Assembly (NCBI GenBank): GCA_018896215.1
Contig: JAHINB010000011.1
Coordinates: 1 to 41,456, forward strand
Source of the DNA: Patescibacteria group bacterium
GTDB taxonomy: Bacteria > Patescibacteriota > WWE3 > 0-14-0-20-40-13
Length of the DNA stretch: 41,456 nucleotides
Direction of reading: 5' to 3'
Below, in pieces: positions 40,278 to 41,456 of the stretch (position 1 is the first letter of the stretch; every line of letters begins with the position of its first letter). The notes beneath the pieces were generated by a model. It saw only the letters and a list, made by a program, of their open reading frames with translations, did no database searches and was not told the origin of the DNA. The position numbers and the translations under genes are program-made.

Positions 40278-41456
40278 CTAAACTCCTTGTAGAATTTCTA
40301 AAACTTTCTGACTTACCTCTGGTTGCTCAATAAACACCTTATGGATAAACCTATCCGCAGTCAAAACATTTGGTTGTGATATTTCTACATCAGCATAAGT
40401 ATCTTTTATTTTTATCTTTGCTTCAACAGTTAGTTGGTCGCCAAATGGTATTTGCTTATTTGGTGTGATTCCAGGGATATTTTTTCCACTGTCTGCTTCA
40501 ACCAAACCATCTCCAACACTTAATTTACCACCGAGGCTAACTCCAAATAAATCCATTTTTTGGGTAACATTAATATCTCCATAGAGTGTATAGTAGTTTA
40601 AATCTGTAGCGTATCTACTTTCTACCCTTTTCATAAAAGAAGAATTTGCTCGTATCTGCTCCATAGCTGTGCTGTTGACAGCAATTGGTTGATTGTTATC
40701 GTTTGTTGCGTAAAGAACAGCATCACCAACAATCGAAATAATAGAATTTGGGATATCTCCGAGACTTTTTTTAATCTCTAAATAAGAACTTCCCTTGTTA
40801 GGAGAGGCGATGATGATAGCGTTGGCAATGTGGTGGGGGCGATCATCCTCCTCCGTCTCCATACTCCTCACCATCTGCGCTAAATATTCTCGAATAATCT
40901 GACCTCCTAGAGAGAATCCAACAATGTCCACTTGCCCATCTCCTCCAGCATCTAAACTTTCTTTTGCTAACCTCGCCACATCTTCCTGCAAACCTTTTGC
41001 TATTTGTCTTATGTCTCCTTGGTAGTTGTAGTTGCCATTATTGTCATAACCGTAATGGTAAGCATAAGCCCAACTATCGGGAAATTCGGGATCGTCTTGG
41101 CGGTATTCCTCCAAAATTAAATCTCGCATTCCAGCTTTGTTACCCTCTAACCAGTCAGTATCTTTACCTCCTAGTCCGTGAACAAAAATAATCGGGTGGT
41201 GTTTAGGAGTACTGTCGCAATAGTAATCGCGGATACAACCCGCCTCTTGGTAATCTGTAGCGAGATTTAATACTGTGCCATCTCTGGTTGTAAAATAGAG
41301 GCTGGTTTGATCCTCTGATAATGTCAAAGATGATCCCACACTTCCACTATTGCCATAGGGTATTAAATCAAAAGCAAACAACACTTCATCCAGACTGTTA
41401 TTGAGTTTGTATAACTTATCAAGTTGGATATAAACACTACCTTGATTGTCCACAAC
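40278..41456 (-). CDS. Lipase-like alpha/beta hydrolase with propeller-type N-terminus (N-terminal part beyond right edge)
   Basis: The frame is open to the right edge, so the first visible GTG (41453) is probably internal. Visible residues 1-65 have propeller-like repeats (DNQGSVYIQLDKLYKLN, QTSLYFTTRDGTVLNL). Then comes an alpha/beta hydrolase: HG motif PIIFVHGLGGKDTDW (about 87-101), a nucleophile elbow VDIVGFSLGG with Ser near residue 181, HHIANAIIIASPNKGSS, GDGLVEADSG for the acid, and a late His in RFIHKVFI. This matches secreted lipases/esterases of the DUF676/PGAP1-like type. Four Cys residues near 73-79 suggest an extracellular disulfide. The natural substrate is unknown. Confidence 0.85.
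   Translation of the reverse strand, partial: VVDNQGSVYIQLDKLYKLNNSLDEVLFAFDLIPYGNSGSVGSSLTLSEDQTSLYFTTRDGTVLNLATDYQEAGCIRDYYCDSTPKHHPIIFVHGLGGKDTDWLEGNKAGMRDLILEEYRQDDPEFPDSWAYAYHYGYDNNGNYNYQGDIRQIAKGLQEDVARLAKESLDAGGDGQVDIVGFSLGGQIIREYLAQMVRSMETEEDDRPHHIANAIIIASPNKGSSYLEIKKSLGDIPNSIISIVGDAVLYATNDNNQPIAVNSTAMEQIRANSSFMKRVESRYATDLNYYTLYGDINVTQKMDLFGVSLGGKLSVGDGLVEADSGKNIPGITPNKQIPFGDQLTVEAKIKIKDTYADVEISQPNVLTADRFIHKVFIEQPEVSQKVLEILQGV

Overview
The window looks like part of the chromosome of a Candidate Phyla Radiation (Patescibacteria) bacterium, probably near the Microgenomates/WWE3 side. The phylum-level guess is inference. It rests on moderately AT-rich DNA, very tight gene packing with 4-nt ATGA overlaps, shortened aminoacyl-tRNA synthetases (AlaRS and ValRS lack their C-terminal modules), an archaeal-type AspRS, several membrane-anchored proteins of unknown family, a PilM-like protein and an orphan solute-binding protein. 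TGA and TAA/TAG all act as stops and Trp is TGG, so the code appears standard.

Layout. 1-4114 (minus): the first 105 codons of a secreted beta-propeller protein run off the left edge. Next comes an operon read leftward: ftsK, a RodZ-like HTH membrane protein, a small membrane protein and a YtxH-like protein. 4188-8103: archaeal-type aspS overlapping a D-Ala-D-Ala carboxypeptidase, an unknown anchored protein on the opposite strand, and RNase H. 8115-10050 (minus): groES-groEL. 10303-11654: an AbiEi/AbiEii toxin-antitoxin pair. 11673-15729: a PEGA/SH3 protein, a UbiA-family prenyltransferase and a UvrD/PcrA helicase. 15777-18679: a Phd/RelE-type pair, a methyltransferase cut by an in-frame TGA, a NYN nuclease and a G5-3D protein. 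18694-24569: metG, an unusual initiator-like tRNA-Met, a zinc-ribbon protein, a Lon-like ATPase without protease, a family-4 uracil-DNA glycosylase and RNase J. 24566-25375: a BrnT/BrnA pair and an isochorismatase remnant. 25458-26887 (minus): recA-cupin, followed by 411 bp without a clear gene. 27299-32747: methyltransferase, solute-binding protein, tsaD and valS. 32774-39264 (minus): rplY, a small ORF, a DHH-like protein, and the operon alaS-pilM-anchored protein-ruvX. 39292-40277: hairpin repeats around a small membrane protein. 40278-41456: a lipase-like protein whose N-terminus lies beyond the right edge.

The most interesting pattern is regulatory. At about 17 transcription-unit starts a sigma70-like -10 hexamer begins 12-15 nt before the start codon, often with a -35 hexamer 16-18 nt further up. 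Transcripts would therefore start at or within about 3 nt of the start codon (leaderless mRNA). Genes inside operons instead use ATGA overlaps or clear Shine-Dalgarno sequences. A promoter with a conserved 16-nt spacer recurs at rnhA, valS and the tRNA gene, and two of the copies are inverted, back-to-back pairs. All three toxin-antitoxin modules carry a palindromic operator placed in or over the -35/-10 spacer.
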